NCBI GenBank assembly: GCA_964499285.1
Contig: CAZCLA010000023.1
Location: 1-53,373, forward strand
Source: JAGFIY01 sp964499285
Lineage (GTDB): Bacteria > Bacteroidota > Ignavibacteria > Ignavibacteriales > Melioribacteraceae
Reading direction: 5' to 3'
Length of the DNA: 53,373 nt
Below are positions 1 through 8,156 of the stretch, one piece after another. Under the pieces are notes generated by a model. The model was not told the DNA's origin, ran no database searches, and saw only the letters and a list, made by a program, of their open reading frames with translations. Numbering within the stretch: position 1 is the first letter of the stretch; each line of letters opens with the position of its first letter. The position numbers and the translations under genes are program-made.

Positions 1-444
1 CTTTCTTTTCTCTCAAGATAAAATCTAATATTCATAAATAATGTCCTTACAATTCTCAATTAGAAAATACGCTTTTTAAAAAAATTATTCAATTATTCTC
101 ACAATATTCTCACAAATTAATGCTATAATAAACGATCTTATTCAGATAATAATAGATTGTGAAAAATTTGAAAAAATTTGTAAGCTATTGTAATAAAATA
201 CTTTAAATCATCTTCAACGAATTCGGATGGACATAGAAAGACAATAAAATATTATAGGGGGGACTCCCGCCACCTCCACTCATATTTATATAATTCACTT
301 CAATCAATCCCTAATTTACTATCCTCTCCTTTTTTACTTAAATGCAAAATTCTTGTTTTTTCTTATGGGGAAATAATGCATATTTAACTGTATTTCTGGC
401 GGGTATTTTATTTACATTATTTTCTCACTCTTTAGGAGGTAGTT
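1..444. other. Intergenic region upstream of mscL, no gene seen
   Basis: This 444-base stretch is very AT-rich and has no convincing open frame. A short G-rich/C-rich segment around 256-277 could form a small hairpin, and the mscL ribosome binding site (AGGAGGT, 434-440) lies at its right end. I see no tRNA, no clear promoter and no repeat that recurs elsewhere in the window. The gene to the left, if any, lies outside. Confidence 0.5.
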
Positions 445-897
445 ATGCTCAAAGAGTTCAAGGAGTTTGCGGTTAAAGGTAATGTTATCGATATGGCAGT
501 CGGTATAATTATCGGTGCAGCGTTTGGTACAATTGTAAAATCAATTGTTGCTGATGTCATTATGCCGCCTATTGGTCTTCTACTCGGCAACGTAGATTTT
601 TCAAATCTGCACATCGTACTTAAAGAAGGAACCGTGGTCGGTCCCTATGCAACTATAGCAGATGCCGCAGCAGCAGGTGCGGTTACTCTCAATTATGGAA
701 CTTTTATCAACACGGTAGTAAGTTTTATTATAGTTGCTTTTTGTGTTTTTCTTTTAGTTAAACAAATCAATGCTTTGAAGAGAAAAGAAGAACCGGCTCC
801 AGTGCCGGAACCGACAACCAAAGAATGTCCTTATTGTTTTTCGGTGATTCCAATTAAAGCAACGAAATGCGGTAATTGTACGTCGGATTTGAGTTAA
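445..897 (+). CDS. mscL: Large-conductance mechanosensitive channel MscL with C-terminal zinc ribbon
   Basis: MscL forms a homopentameric inner-membrane pore that opens under strong membrane tension and lets solutes out during hypo-osmotic shock. The N-terminal 110 residues match the family closely: an N-terminal amphipathic stretch, TM1 from about residue 14 to 46 with the Gly/Ala-rich pore-lining face, a periplasmic loop, and TM2 about 87-108. At 150 residues it is slightly longer than the usual ~136. The extra length is a C-terminal CxxC-X10-CxxC ribbon (C128, C131, C142, C145) after a Pro/Glu linker, replacing the usual cytoplasmic helix bundle. The start is fixed by an AGGAGGT site 5 bases upstream. 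It stands alone and converges with the gene at 931. Family assignment is firm; metal binding by the tail is inferred. Confidence 0.96.
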   Translation: MLKEFKEFAVKGNVIDMAVGIIIGAAFGTIVKSIVADVIMPPIGLLLGNVDFSNLHIVLKEGTVVGPYATIADAAAAGAVTLNYGTFINTVVSFIIVAFCVFLLVKQINALKRKEEPAPVPEPTTKECPYCFSVIPIKATKCGNCTSDLS

Positions 898-906
898 TCA
901 CTTCGG

Positions 907-927
907 CGGGTGCTATAAAAGTGCCCG
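907..927. terminator. Weak hairpin between convergent genes
   Basis: CGGGTGC (907-913) can pair with GTGCCCG (921-927), including two G-T wobbles, around a 7-base loop, and a T-rich stretch follows. It lies between the stop of mscL and the stop of the leftward gene at 931, so it could terminate the rightward transcript. The stem is imperfect. Confidence 0.4.
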
Positions 928-930
928 TCA

Positions 931-2148
931 TTATTTTCTTTTTCTGTCATTGTAGTTCATTAATATCGAATCCTGTAACTCAAATTCCATAGGCAGCATA
1001 TCACTCACTCTTTCTTTAGCCCAATACCCGATAGTCTCAATCATAAATTCATCAAAATACCTTCCTTGTTTATCAAATATAACGGAATCTGCGTGCAACT
1101 TGATCCATGAAATCTGAATCTCAGTCGGCCACAAGAAAGAAGGAATCTTTTCGTCAAGTTCTCTGTCATAGCGGACTTGAATATATTTTTCCGCAGAAAT
1201 TATTAATTCATTGGATAAAGTAGAAGTCGACACTGCAGCTTCTATATAGAAGGGTTTTATGATAAAATTTTTATGTCTTCTCGTAGGATTGGTGGATTGA
1301 TTATAGACTTCAAATCCATGCTTTGTAAAGGTAATTGTTGAATCGTACTCAAATTTGTATCCATCATCTGTTTTCTCATTTAAATCAATCAGCAACATGG
1401 TTGAGTCTCTACCGTTCATAATGTTTTCATAGCTATCTGCAATTGATTTAAGAAAATGCCTGAGCGATCCTGCATATGCTTTTATCCTGTTGTTAGTCCA
1501 CATTTGTTCTTGCTCATAATTTGCCGGACTCAGTTCAAAGAATACCGGTAAGCCTGCAAATTTTACACTTGAAAATCCTTTCTCAAAATATTTCATAAAA
1601 AACAATAACTCGTAACCTAATGCCGTGTTAATTATTTGGATCGGCTGCCGAGATATTGCTAACAAATTGCCTTCGTCGTTCAGCTTAAAATCAATGTAAT
1701 ATGGATTAAGAATTCTACAGCTGTCTGCAAATTCTCCATATCCTAGGAGATGTTTTTTAAATATCTCATAATTTTTCTGCCATTCCTTCTCACTCATAGT
1801 TTTTACATCTATTTCCGGCAACTCAAATGGAGAAGGTACCAGAGCATGATTCACGACGTAATTGTACGATTGTTGAATAGATATATCCTCGTGATCATTT
1901 TTATAGGCGATGTGCGAGAAAATCAAAACATATCTTCCAAAAGGAACATTTTTAATTCGGTACTCTCCATTTTCATTGGTAGTTGTTCCTAATAATGTCT
2001 TTGCTATATAAACATTAACGTCTTTTAACGGAAGACCAGTCAAACTGTCCTTTACTATTCCAGAGATAGAGGCTTGAGTGTGAGGCTGTGCATTGAGGCT
2101 AACTAACCACGGAATTAATAGTAGAAAAACAATAACGGAATTGCGCAT
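931..2148 (-). CDS. Secreted protein with carboxypeptidase-regulatory-like domain
   Basis: This 405-residue protein begins with a signal peptide (residues 1-20, ending near Leu-Asn-Ala-Gln) followed by a CarboxypepD_reg-like beta-sandwich at about 27-103, recognisable by SGIVKDSLTGLPLKDVNVYI and the TTNENGEYRIKNVP turn. Such domains are common at the N-terminus of Bacteroidota outer-membrane and surface proteins. The remaining ~300 residues are not a TonB receptor barrel: there is no plug motif and the protein is too short. I cannot assign the C-terminal region, though the layout recalls DUF5686-like relatives. It sits 19 bases downstream of two lipoprotein genes on the same strand and may be co-transcribed with them. 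Localisation outside the inner membrane is likely; function is unknown. Confidence 0.75.
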   Translation of the reverse strand: MRNSVIVFLLLIPWLVSLNAQPHTQASISGIVKDSLTGLPLKDVNVYIAKTLLGTTTNENGEYRIKNVPFGRYVLIFSHIAYKNDHEDISIQQSYNYVVNHALVPSPFELPEIDVKTMSEKEWQKNYEIFKKHLLGYGEFADSCRILNPYYIDFKLNDEGNLLAISRQPIQIINTALGYELLFFMKYFEKGFSSVKFAGLPVFFELSPANYEQEQMWTNNRIKAYAGSLRHFLKSIADSYENIMNGRDSTMLLIDLNEKTDDGYKFEYDSTITFTKHGFEVYNQSTNPTRRHKNFIIKPFYIEAAVSTSTLSNELIISAEKYIQVRYDRELDEKIPSFLWPTEIQISWIKLHADSVIFDKQGRYFDEFMIETIGYWAKERVSDMLPMEFELQDSILMNYNDRKRK

Positions 2149-2167
2149 TTTTATTTTTTAGTAATAA

Positions 2168-2716
2168 TTAACTATCCTGCTTTGGGTCGTCGACACTAAA
2201 CACCAAAATACTTTCCGAGCTGACTGTGCTAATAAAATATTTTCCTTGCGTACTTTTATTAACTGGAATAATTATTTCGGGATTTGTCAATAACGCTTCA
2301 GTTTTATATACATCATCATCCTTTGGGATAAACCAAATACTGCCGTCAATAAGTGTAATAGTTTTATTTTGACGATCGATATCCCGCACAAAGTGAAGAT
2401 AACCTTCGTTGAACATCATTAAATCCGGTTCAAACAAATTTCCGAAAGTTACATTCACTTTTGAATTTCGGTTGTAAAAGTAACCGGATCGTAAATTATT
2501 ATCTATCACCAAAAGTATTGGAGAAGAATTTACGGCAATTGTCAACTGCTTTGATCTAAGCACTAAACCGTTGGAGAGGGTGATGGTGTAGTCGTTAACA
2601 TTTGAAATCGTTGTCTGAACGTACTGAATTTCTTTATAAACATAGTCATACTGTGATGAGCTGCAGCCTGAGACAATGTACATTAAGAGGATTAATATTA
2701 CACACGTTTTTTTCAT
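2168..2716 (-). CDS. Putative lipoprotein, paralogue of the upstream gene
   Basis: A 182-residue protein with a lipoprotein signal peptide: Lys-Lys, a hydrophobic core, then a lipobox ending V-S-G-C (Cys18). The mature part is beta-rich with no domain I recognise. It aligns along most of its length with the protein encoded at 2721-3278: both have 'N-D-Y', an LR-rich strand, an 'SGY/TGYxYxxN' turn, a 'GxLxF' strand, and a 'PEIIIPVN/PDIIVPQN' segment near residues 148-155. The two genes are 4 bases apart and likely a tandem duplication. It lies upstream of the secreted protein at 931. Function unknown. Confidence 0.7.
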   Translation of the reverse strand: MKKTCVILILLMYIVSGCSSSQYDYVYKEIQYVQTTISNVNDYTITLSNGLVLRSKQLTIAVNSSPILLVIDNNLRSGYFYNRNSKVNVTFGNLFEPDLMMFNEGYLHFVRDIDRQNKTITLIDGSIWFIPKDDDVYKTEALLTNPEIIIPVNKSTQGKYFISTVSSESILVFSVDDPKQDS

Positions 2717-2720
2717 CTAT

Positions 2721-3278
2721 TTAAAGCAAGCTTATTCGATTTGCCGGTTTAACTTTTATTGCAATTCCGCTGAAGGGAAGAATTAAAGTTTCTTCAAGAT
2801 TTTGCGGTACAATTATATCCGGTTTGGAAGCCCAATCATTTAGCGCTTCAACCGCATCATCAAATAATACTAAATAGCTGCTTCCGTTCGAAAGCTCAAG
2901 CATTCGGTTTACTTTTGAGAAATTTTTTATGAAAGCAAGTCTGCCGGTATCATAAACCAATAAATCTTTACTGTCGGCAAGCACGAGTGATTTAGAATTC
3001 TTAACAAGCGTTGCCCCTATTTTTTGATTTTTTATATAGGCATATCCTGTCGGTTTATCCTCGTCAAGTATTAGAAATAACTTAGTCAAATTGAGTGCAG
3101 TAATTCGTTTGTCGAGTCTTAAAGTCGGTCCAAGTTTTAATTTAATATAATCATTATTTACGTCTGTAATTAACGAGCTGTAGTAACGTATTGTCTGATT
3201 AGGACTAGTTATTTCAGGCGAGCATGCTGAAATTAGGAAAATTGCCGACAATGAAAATATCAACAATGCTTTTTTCAT
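2721..3278 (-). CDS. Putative lipoprotein, first of a tandem paralogous pair
   Basis: 185 residues with a lipobox at L-I-S-A-C (Cys19). Beyond the signal peptide it shares its strand pattern with the next gene downstream (2168-2716). Shared landmarks are an LRLDKR/LRSKQL segment, a 'LDEDKPTGYAYIKNQK' region, a 'GRLAFIKN' strand and the 'KPDIIVPQN' stretch. No catalytic motif is visible. It is the first gene of the leftward lipoprotein/secreted-protein cluster and starts about 75 bases from the EamA gene stop. The product is probably anchored to the inner or outer membrane facing the periplasm. Function unknown. Confidence 0.7.
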   Translation of the reverse strand: MKKALLIFSLSAIFLISACSPEITSPNQTIRYYSSLITDVNNDYIKLKLGPTLRLDKRITALNLTKLFLILDEDKPTGYAYIKNQKIGATLVKNSKSLVLADSKDLLVYDTGRLAFIKNFSKVNRMLELSNGSSYLVLFDDAVEALNDWASKPDIIVPQNLEETLILPFSGIAIKVKPANRISLL

Positions 3279-3353
3279 CGTTTTTCTCCCCGACTGTTTT
3301 AATATTAAGTTAAATTAAAATTTGCCAAAATACAATCCAAATAGTGAGCTGCA

Positions 3354-4241
3354 TTATTTGTTTTTATTCACAATATAAACGCCCGAAATAATCAAAGCCA
3401 TTCCTACGAAGTGAATTAGACTGATAAATTCTCCGTCAATTATTCCCCACAAAACTGCTGCGATCGGAATAATGTAAGTAACTGTGGATGCAAAAACTGG
3501 AGTTGTAATTTGAATTAATTTATTGAAAAGTATCAATGCAAGAGAGGTTCCAACTGCGCCAAGAATGAAAAGGTAAAGTAATGCTAGTGGTGCCGACACG
3601 TTTGTAGTTAGAATAACCATAAAATCCGAGAACACTAAATACATTATTGCCAACGGACCTATCGTAAACATTGCCAGCGAAGTAAGGACAACGGAGTTGA
3701 GATGAGGGAAATATTTTTTGAGTAGATTTATATTTATTCCATAAAAAAGAGTCGCTAAAATGACAAAGAGAGCATAGTAATTGAATGTTCCGAAATTACC
3801 TCCGCTCCCAATAAAACTTAATGCACCGGATCCGATAAACCCTAAAAATAAACCGGCTGTCTGATATTTGTTCATTCCGGTTGAAAAAGCTAAAACTCCT
3901 ATTATCAGCGTAAATATGGGAGTAAGTGCGTTCAAAATTCCGGCAAGCGAACTGCTTAATCCGGTTTCGGCAATGGCAAATAAAATTGCCGGGAAAAAAT
4001 TTCCCAGTAATCCTACCAGAAGAAACTTTTTCCAGTCCCTTGCAAAGTAAGTTCTTAGCTTTGTTAATGCTATAGGAAGAATAACAATGTACGCGAAAAA
4101 AATCCTGATCGTTCCCACTTGAAGGGGAGGAAATACATCCAGGCCTTTTTTAATAAGAATAAATGAACTGCCCCAAATTATTCCGAGTAGAATAAGAAGG
4201 AGGAAAGGTAAAGCCTTGTGATCGGAGTGTTTAAAATTCAT
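3354..4241 (-). CDS. DMT-superfamily (EamA) transporter
   Basis: The 295-residue protein is almost entirely hydrophobic, with about ten membrane helices arranged as two EamA repeats (about residues 12-140 and 155-292). The first has the typical 'LLGIIWGSSFILIKKGL' opening, and the second ends with 'LIHFVGMALIISGVYIVNK'. The family exports amino acids, nucleobases or other metabolites across the inner membrane, and substrate cannot be read from sequence. It is transcribed leftward and ends about 75 bases before the lipoprotein pair, so it may or may not be in the same unit. Its start lies 60 bases from the promoter of the divergent blaI-like gene. Confidence 0.9.
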   Translation of the reverse strand: MNFKHSDHKALPFLLLILLGIIWGSSFILIKKGLDVFPPLQVGTIRIFFAYIVILPIALTKLRTYFARDWKKFLLVGLLGNFFPAILFAIAETGLSSSLAGILNALTPIFTLIIGVLAFSTGMNKYQTAGLFLGFIGSGALSFIGSGGNFGTFNYYALFVILATLFYGININLLKKYFPHLNSVVLTSLAMFTIGPLAIMYLVFSDFMVILTTNVSAPLALLYLFILGAVGTSLALILFNKLIQITTPVFASTVTYIIPIAAVLWGIIDGEFISLIHFVGMALIISGVYIVNKNK

Positions 4242-4300
4242 TCGGGAATTATATTAAATATTCGTCAAAAACAGAAAATTAATTGTTCTTTAGATTTTCC

Positions 4301-4329
4301 TTGACGAACTACGAATCTTTTCGTAATAT
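4301..4329 (+). promoter_or_regulatory. Canonical -35/-10 promoter of the blaI-blaR pair
   Basis: TTGACG (4301-4306) and TAATAT (4324-4329) are separated by exactly 17 bases, a near-consensus housekeeping promoter. The first of two palindromic operators occupies the spacer. Transcription would begin near 4336, about 60 bases before the start codon at 4396. Confidence 0.7.
4310..4325. promoter_or_regulatory. Probable BlaI-family operator 1
   Basis: TACGAA-N4-TTCGTA, a 16-base dyad lying between the -35 and -10 elements. Its arms match those of a second dyad 32 bases downstream (centre to centre). The adjacent gene encodes a BlaI-type repressor, a family that binds such paired palindromes in its own promoter, so autoregulation is the natural reading. 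Confidence 0.75.
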
Positions 4330-4340
4330 TAGCATGAAAT

Positions 4341-4358
4341 TTACGAAACTTTTCGTAA
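4341..4358. promoter_or_regulatory. Probable BlaI-family operator 2
   Basis: TTACGAAACTTTTCGTAA is an 18-base dyad with perfect 8-base arms around CT. It lies just downstream of the predicted transcription start. Its centre is 32 bases, about three helical turns, from operator 1, so two repressor dimers would sit on the same face of the DNA. Confidence 0.75.
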
Positions 4359-4395
4359 GAACGATCGTCTCAATTATCGTAAATCAGGAAAGACA

Positions 4396-4782
4396 ATGAA
4401 AAAAATTCGAAATATTAAACCAACGGAATCGGAACTAGAGATTCTAAACATTCTTTGGCAAAACTCACCGGCTACGGTTAAATATGTAAATGATGAGTTG
4501 AACAAATCCAAAGATACTGGCTATACAACGACCCTAAAATTGATGCAGATTATGCACGAGAAAGAACTTTTAACTAGACAGCGTGAAGGGAGAAGTCACC
4601 TTTATTCGCCTACAATAGAAGAATCTGAGACAAAACAAGCAATACTTGATAAAATGCTCGAAACTGCCTTCGGTGGATCTGCGGGAAAACTTGTGATGCA
4701 GGCGTTGGGCAACAATAAAACGACTTCCGAAGAACTGCAGCAAATAAAAAAAATGATTGAAAAATTAGAGGAAAAGAAATGA
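4396..4782 (+). CDS. BlaI/MecI/CopY-family transcriptional repressor
   Basis: A 128-residue winged-helix repressor of the BlaI/MecI/CopY family. The N-terminal ~75 residues carry the DNA-binding fold, with 'SELEILNILWQNSPATVKYV' and the recognition segment 'TGYTTTLKLMQIMHEKELL', followed by the 'GRSHLYSP' wing. The rest is the dimerisation helix region. In the known systems the repressor is cleaved when the partner metalloprotease is triggered. The partner follows immediately with a 4-base ATGA overlap, so the two are translationally coupled. Two matching dyads in the promoter predict autorepression. No beta-lactamase gene is nearby, so the signal is probably not beta-lactam. Confidence 0.93.
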   Translation: MKKIRNIKPTESELEILNILWQNSPATVKYVNDELNKSKDTGYTTTLKLMQIMHEKELLTRQREGRSHLYSPTIEESETKQAILDKMLETAFGGSAGKLVMQALGNNKTTSEELQQIKKMIEKLEEKK

Positions 4783-6860
4783 ATTTTATCAATCAAGTAT
4801 TTGATTCATCGGTAATATCCGCACTGGGCTGGGCAATTGTTCACTCGATTTGGCAAGGTGCTGCGGTGGCAATTTTGTTGGGTGCTGCACTGCTCTTCTT
4901 ATCACATAAAAGTGCGAGACTTCGTTATTTACTGGCGGTTGGTGCTTTGTTAATTCTTACGGCATTCAGCGTAAAAACATTTATATATTATCAGTCGGAA
5001 TACTCCGATGATGCCGCAAATGAGTTCAATTTTATAACTTTATCTTTTGAAAATAATACGGATTCTGAGATTCAGTCGAGCGGTTCAGAAATAAAGGAAA
5101 TCTCTACCTTAAGTGAATTCTTTTCCGAATTCAAGTCTTACTTTGATAAACATTTGCACCTTGTTGTGTCCATATATTTAATCGGTTTACTGTTTCTTAT
5201 GTTAAAATTAATGGGGGGATTAATTTTAACAATAAGATTGCGCAATTCTGGTGTCTCAAATCCGGAACCGCATTTTCAAAATTCTGTTTTCAAAATTGCC
5301 GAACGTTTGGGAATCAAGCGCAACATTGAACTGCTTGAATCGAAATTAGTGAGTATCCCGGTTACAATTGGGCAGTTAAAACCGATTATCCTTATGCCAA
5401 TCGGAACTCTCACCGGAATTCCGTCTTCACAGCTTGAAGCAATATTAGCTCACGAAATTGCACACATCCGTAGAGCTGATTACTTGATAAATATATTTCA
5501 ATCAGTGATTGAAGTTTTGTTTTTCTTTAATCCATCGGTTTGGTGGATCTCGGGAATAATTAGGGATGAAAGGGAAAACATCTGTGATGATTTAGCAGTT
5601 GAAGTATGCGGCGAATCTTTAACACTCGTGAAGGCGCTTGTTACAGTAAGTGAATTAAATTATACAAACAAAAATTTGGTAATGGCAGCTTTAGGAAATA
5701 AAAATAAATTATATAGGAGGATAAATAGAATGACGGGGGGAAATAAACTAAAATCGTCTGCAAACAAATTGTTTGCTGTTTCGTTCGTAATGATCGCTGT
5801 GATATCACTCGGTTTTTTTTCTTGCGGTACTTCCAATGGTTATGATCTGAATTCGAACGATAATTATCAGTATGAACAGAATTTTGATGCTGAAGAAACA
5901 AGGTCGGGAGAAGTTGAGATCGAAATGAAATCAGTAAATTCAAATGAAAATGTGGAAGAAAAGACATTTGAATTTAATGAAATCTGGAAAGGTGAAGATA
6001 CTAGATGGAAGGTCAGCATGCACGATAATGAAATTATTGAGCTGTACAAAGACGGAAAATTAATTCCAAAAAATGAATATCATGTTTATGAAAATCTAGT
6101 CTTCAGTACTGTGGCTGAATTTGAAAATGAACTTGATGAACTTGGTGAAGAAATGCTTTTGGTTGATAAGGAATTGTCAAAAGCACGAAATAAGCTGAAA
6201 GAGTTTGATTATGAAATCATCGCTGAAGCCGGAGACACTTTAAGAAAGTCAATCAGCAAACTCAAAACTCATTTTAATTCGGAAGAATTCAGAGAAGAAA
6301 TGAATCAGTTGAAAGATGAGTTGAGAAAAATACGAGAACATCCACCTAAAATTAAATGGGATAAGGAAAAGTTCAAAAAAGAAATGGAAGAACATCGAGA
6401 AGCGATGAAGAAAATGAAGTTCGAAGTGCAGTTCGATTCGGAAGAATTTCAGAAAGGGATGGAAAAATTATCGAAATCTTTGGAAGGTCTGGAAATAGAA
6501 ATTCCCCACATCGATATACCGGATATTGAAATTCCCGAAATTGATATTGATTTTACCGAATTGGAAGAAAGTATGAAACAGTTAAAAGTTGAGCTGTCTA
6601 ATTTGGATATCGATATGACCGAGTTAAAACAAGAAATGAAAAAGATGGATAGCTTTCTGAAAGAACTTAAGAGCGAAATGGTTAAAGATGGACTGGTCGA
6701 AAAATATGAAAAAATAGATCATTTGGAACTCAACGAAGATAGTATGTACCTCAACTACGATAAAGTGCCGGATCATCTATTTAAGAAGTACAGAGAAATT
6801 TACAAAAAACACTATGGCAAATATCCGGATGAGGAACAAAAGTTCAGCATCCTAAGATAA
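4779..6860 (+). CDS. BlaR1-type M56 membrane metalloprotease with a long coiled-coil output/sensor region
   Basis: This 693-residue protein starts with a BlaR1/MecR1-like M56 peptidase module: TM helices at about 12-40, 47-70 and 126-153, a cytoplasmic zinc protease with HEIAH at 225-229 and a downstream Glu in ERENICDD (264-271), then a fourth helix at 331-348. In BlaR1 a penicillin-binding sensor follows the last helix. Here it is replaced by ~340 residues rich in Glu and Lys, predicted to form coiled coils, with an Ile/Asp/Pro-rich repeat near residues 575-592 (HIDIPDIEIPEIDIDF). No penicillin-binding SxxK or KTG motif was seen. It probably cleaves the BlaI-like repressor encoded just upstream after an unknown envelope signal. 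Confidence 0.88.
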   Translation: MNFINQVFDSSVISALGWAIVHSIWQGAAVAILLGAALLFLSHKSARLRYLLAVGALLILTAFSVKTFIYYQSEYSDDAANEFNFITLSFENNTDSEIQSSGSEIKEISTLSEFFSEFKSYFDKHLHLVVSIYLIGLLFLMLKLMGGLILTIRLRNSGVSNPEPHFQNSVFKIAERLGIKRNIELLESKLVSIPVTIGQLKPIILMPIGTLTGIPSSQLEAILAHEIAHIRRADYLINIFQSVIEVLFFFNPSVWWISGIIRDERENICDDLAVEVCGESLTLVKALVTVSELNYTNKNLVMAALGNKNKLYRRINRMTGGNKLKSSANKLFAVSFVMIAVISLGFFSCGTSNGYDLNSNDNYQYEQNFDAEETRSGEVEIEMKSVNSNENVEEKTFEFNEIWKGEDTRWKVSMHDNEIIELYKDGKLIPKNEYHVYENLVFSTVAEFENELDELGEEMLLVDKELSKARNKLKEFDYEIIAEAGDTLRKSISKLKTHFNSEEFREEMNQLKDELRKIREHPPKIKWDKEKFKKEMEEHREAMKKMKFEVQFDSEEFQKGMEKLSKSLEGLEIEIPHIDIPDIEIPEIDIDFTELEESMKQLKVELSNLDIDMTELKQEMKKMDSFLKELKSEMVKDGLVEKYEKIDHLELNEDSMYLNYDKVPDHLFKKYREIYKKHYGKYPDEEQKFSILR

Positions 6861-6872
6861 AGTATCCGTTTT

Positions 6873-6900
6873 GAGAGCCGCTTCAAGCGGCTTTCTTTTT
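6873..6900 (+). terminator. Rho-independent terminator after the blaI-blaR pair
   Basis: AGCCGC (6876-6881) pairs with GCGGCT (6887-6892) around a 5-base loop. The stem can be extended outward to 6873/6895 with one wobble, and a T-rich tract follows. It lies 13 bases after the stop codon. Confidence 0.85.
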
Positions 6901-6975
6901 GCATTCGATTGGGGGAAGAGCTATTTTTGTACTGAGGCGCATATTAAAATTACTAACCTAAATACTATACTTGCC

Positions 6976-7000
6976 GGAAAATTATCCTAAAGGATTTTCC
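6976..7000. repeat. Inverted repeat in the rsgA leader
   Basis: GGAAAAT (6976-6982) and ATTTTCC (6994-7000) flank an 11-base centre that itself contains ATCC-TAAA-GGAT. It sits about 80 bases before the rsgA start. It could be an operator or a leader hairpin; no partner is evident. Confidence 0.4.
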
Positions 7001-7082
7001 CGCATAATTTAAGAGAAAAGTCTTTCAGCGGGATAAGTCCATCCTTACTTTCATAAAAATTAAAAAATAATTCGAGGACAAA

Positions 7083-8156
7083 ATGAATTTAAATTTATAT
7101 GGCTGGGATAATTTTTTCGAAGCTCAATTAACTGAAAAGGATAGAAGGGATTTTATTCCCGGAAGAATCACTGCAGAGAATAAAACAAACTATAAAGCAA
7201 TTACCGATAAAGGTGAGATTATTGTTGAGCTGACGGGGAAATTAATGTTCACTCTTTCGACAAATGAATTTCCAAAAGTTGGTGATTGGGTTTTAATAAA
7301 TTATTTTGAAGGCGATAGAGGAATTGTTGAATGTATACTAAATAGAAAAACTAAACTATCAAGAAAAGCTGCGGGAATTAAAACTGAAGAACAGATTTTT
7401 GCCGCAAATATTGACTGTGCGTTAGTTGTTCAAGCTGTTGATAGAACTTATAACTTCAATAGGCTTCAGCGGATGATAACAGCCGCCGAACAGAGTAATT
7501 TGAAAATTATTGTAGTTCTAAGTAAATCTGATTTGTGTACTGATCTTGAGACTATTAAGAATCAAATTGAATCTGAATTCCCAAGAATAACGGCTTTATT
7601 TACAAGCATATACGAAAGAGATAGTTATAGGGAGGTATTAGCGTTTTTGATTAAGTCACAAACTTATATCCTAATTGGAGTGTCAGGGGCGGGAAAATCG
7701 ACATTGATCAATAATCTTTTCGGTGAAGAAATAATCAAAACTCAGGAAGTAAGATTGAATGACGGAAAAGGCAAACATACAACTACACGACGAGAATTGT
7801 TTGTTCTTCCAAATGAGAGTATTTTAATTGATTCACCTGGTATCCGTGAATTTCAGTTGTGGGAAGACGAGAACTCTTCAACCGGGCTTGCCGGATATTT
7901 TGGAGAAATTGAAGAAAAATGTAAATTTAATGACTGTTCTCATTTACATGAAAAAGGCTGTGCCGTAATTGAAGCCGTAAACCTGGGAATTATTTCCGAA
8001 GCGAATTACAATAATTATCAAAAATTGAAAAAAGAAATTGATTATCTTAATACAAGACAGGATCAATTTGCTCAGTTAGAAAGAAAGAAAAAACGAAAGC
8101 AAATTAATAAAGAAATTAAGAGATTCTATAGTTTAAAAAATGGTAAACGTTCTTGA
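7083..8156 (+). CDS. rsgA: Ribosome small-subunit-dependent GTPase RsgA
   Basis: RsgA is a circularly permuted GTPase that acts late in 30S subunit maturation. All landmarks are present in the permuted order. An N-terminal OB-like domain covers about residues 20-110. The G4 motif (VVLSKSDL) lies near 153-160 and precedes the P-loop GVSGAGKST near 199-207. The G3 motif DSPGIREF is near 250-257. A C-terminal zinc-binding knuckle (C-X4-C-x-H-X5-C, CKFNDCSHLHEKGC) starts near 280. Length, 357 residues, is normal for the family. The gene has its own leader and is followed by a CDF-like gene whose TTG start overlaps the rsgA stop. Confidence 0.96.
   Translation: MNLNLYGWDNFFEAQLTEKDRRDFIPGRITAENKTNYKAITDKGEIIVELTGKLMFTLSTNEFPKVGDWVLINYFEGDRGIVECILNRKTKLSRKAAGIKTEEQIFAANIDCALVVQAVDRTYNFNRLQRMITAAEQSNLKIIVVLSKSDLCTDLETIKNQIESEFPRITALFTSIYERDSYREVLAFLIKSQTYILIGVSGAGKSTLINNLFGEEIIKTQEVRLNDGKGKHTTTRRELFVLPNESILIDSPGIREFQLWEDENSSTGLAGYFGEIEEKCKFNDCSHLHEKGCAVIEAVNLGIISEANYNNYQKLKKEIDYLNTRQDQFAQLERKKKRKQINKEIKRFYSLKNGKRS

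Noticed and set aside
1..20. The first bases (CTTTCTTTTCTCTC) recall the sequence just after a 16S rRNA 3' end.
   Set aside because: The match is too short and T/C-rich, and no spacer tRNA or 23S sequence follows.
266..440. CCCGCC-ACCTCC (266-277) could pair with GGCGGG (398-403) and the mscL ribosome binding site (435-440), a possible translation-control leader.
   Set aside because: Any ACCTCC can pair with any Shine-Dalgarno site, the distance is over 120 bases, and I found no compact fold or promoter to support a leader of that length.
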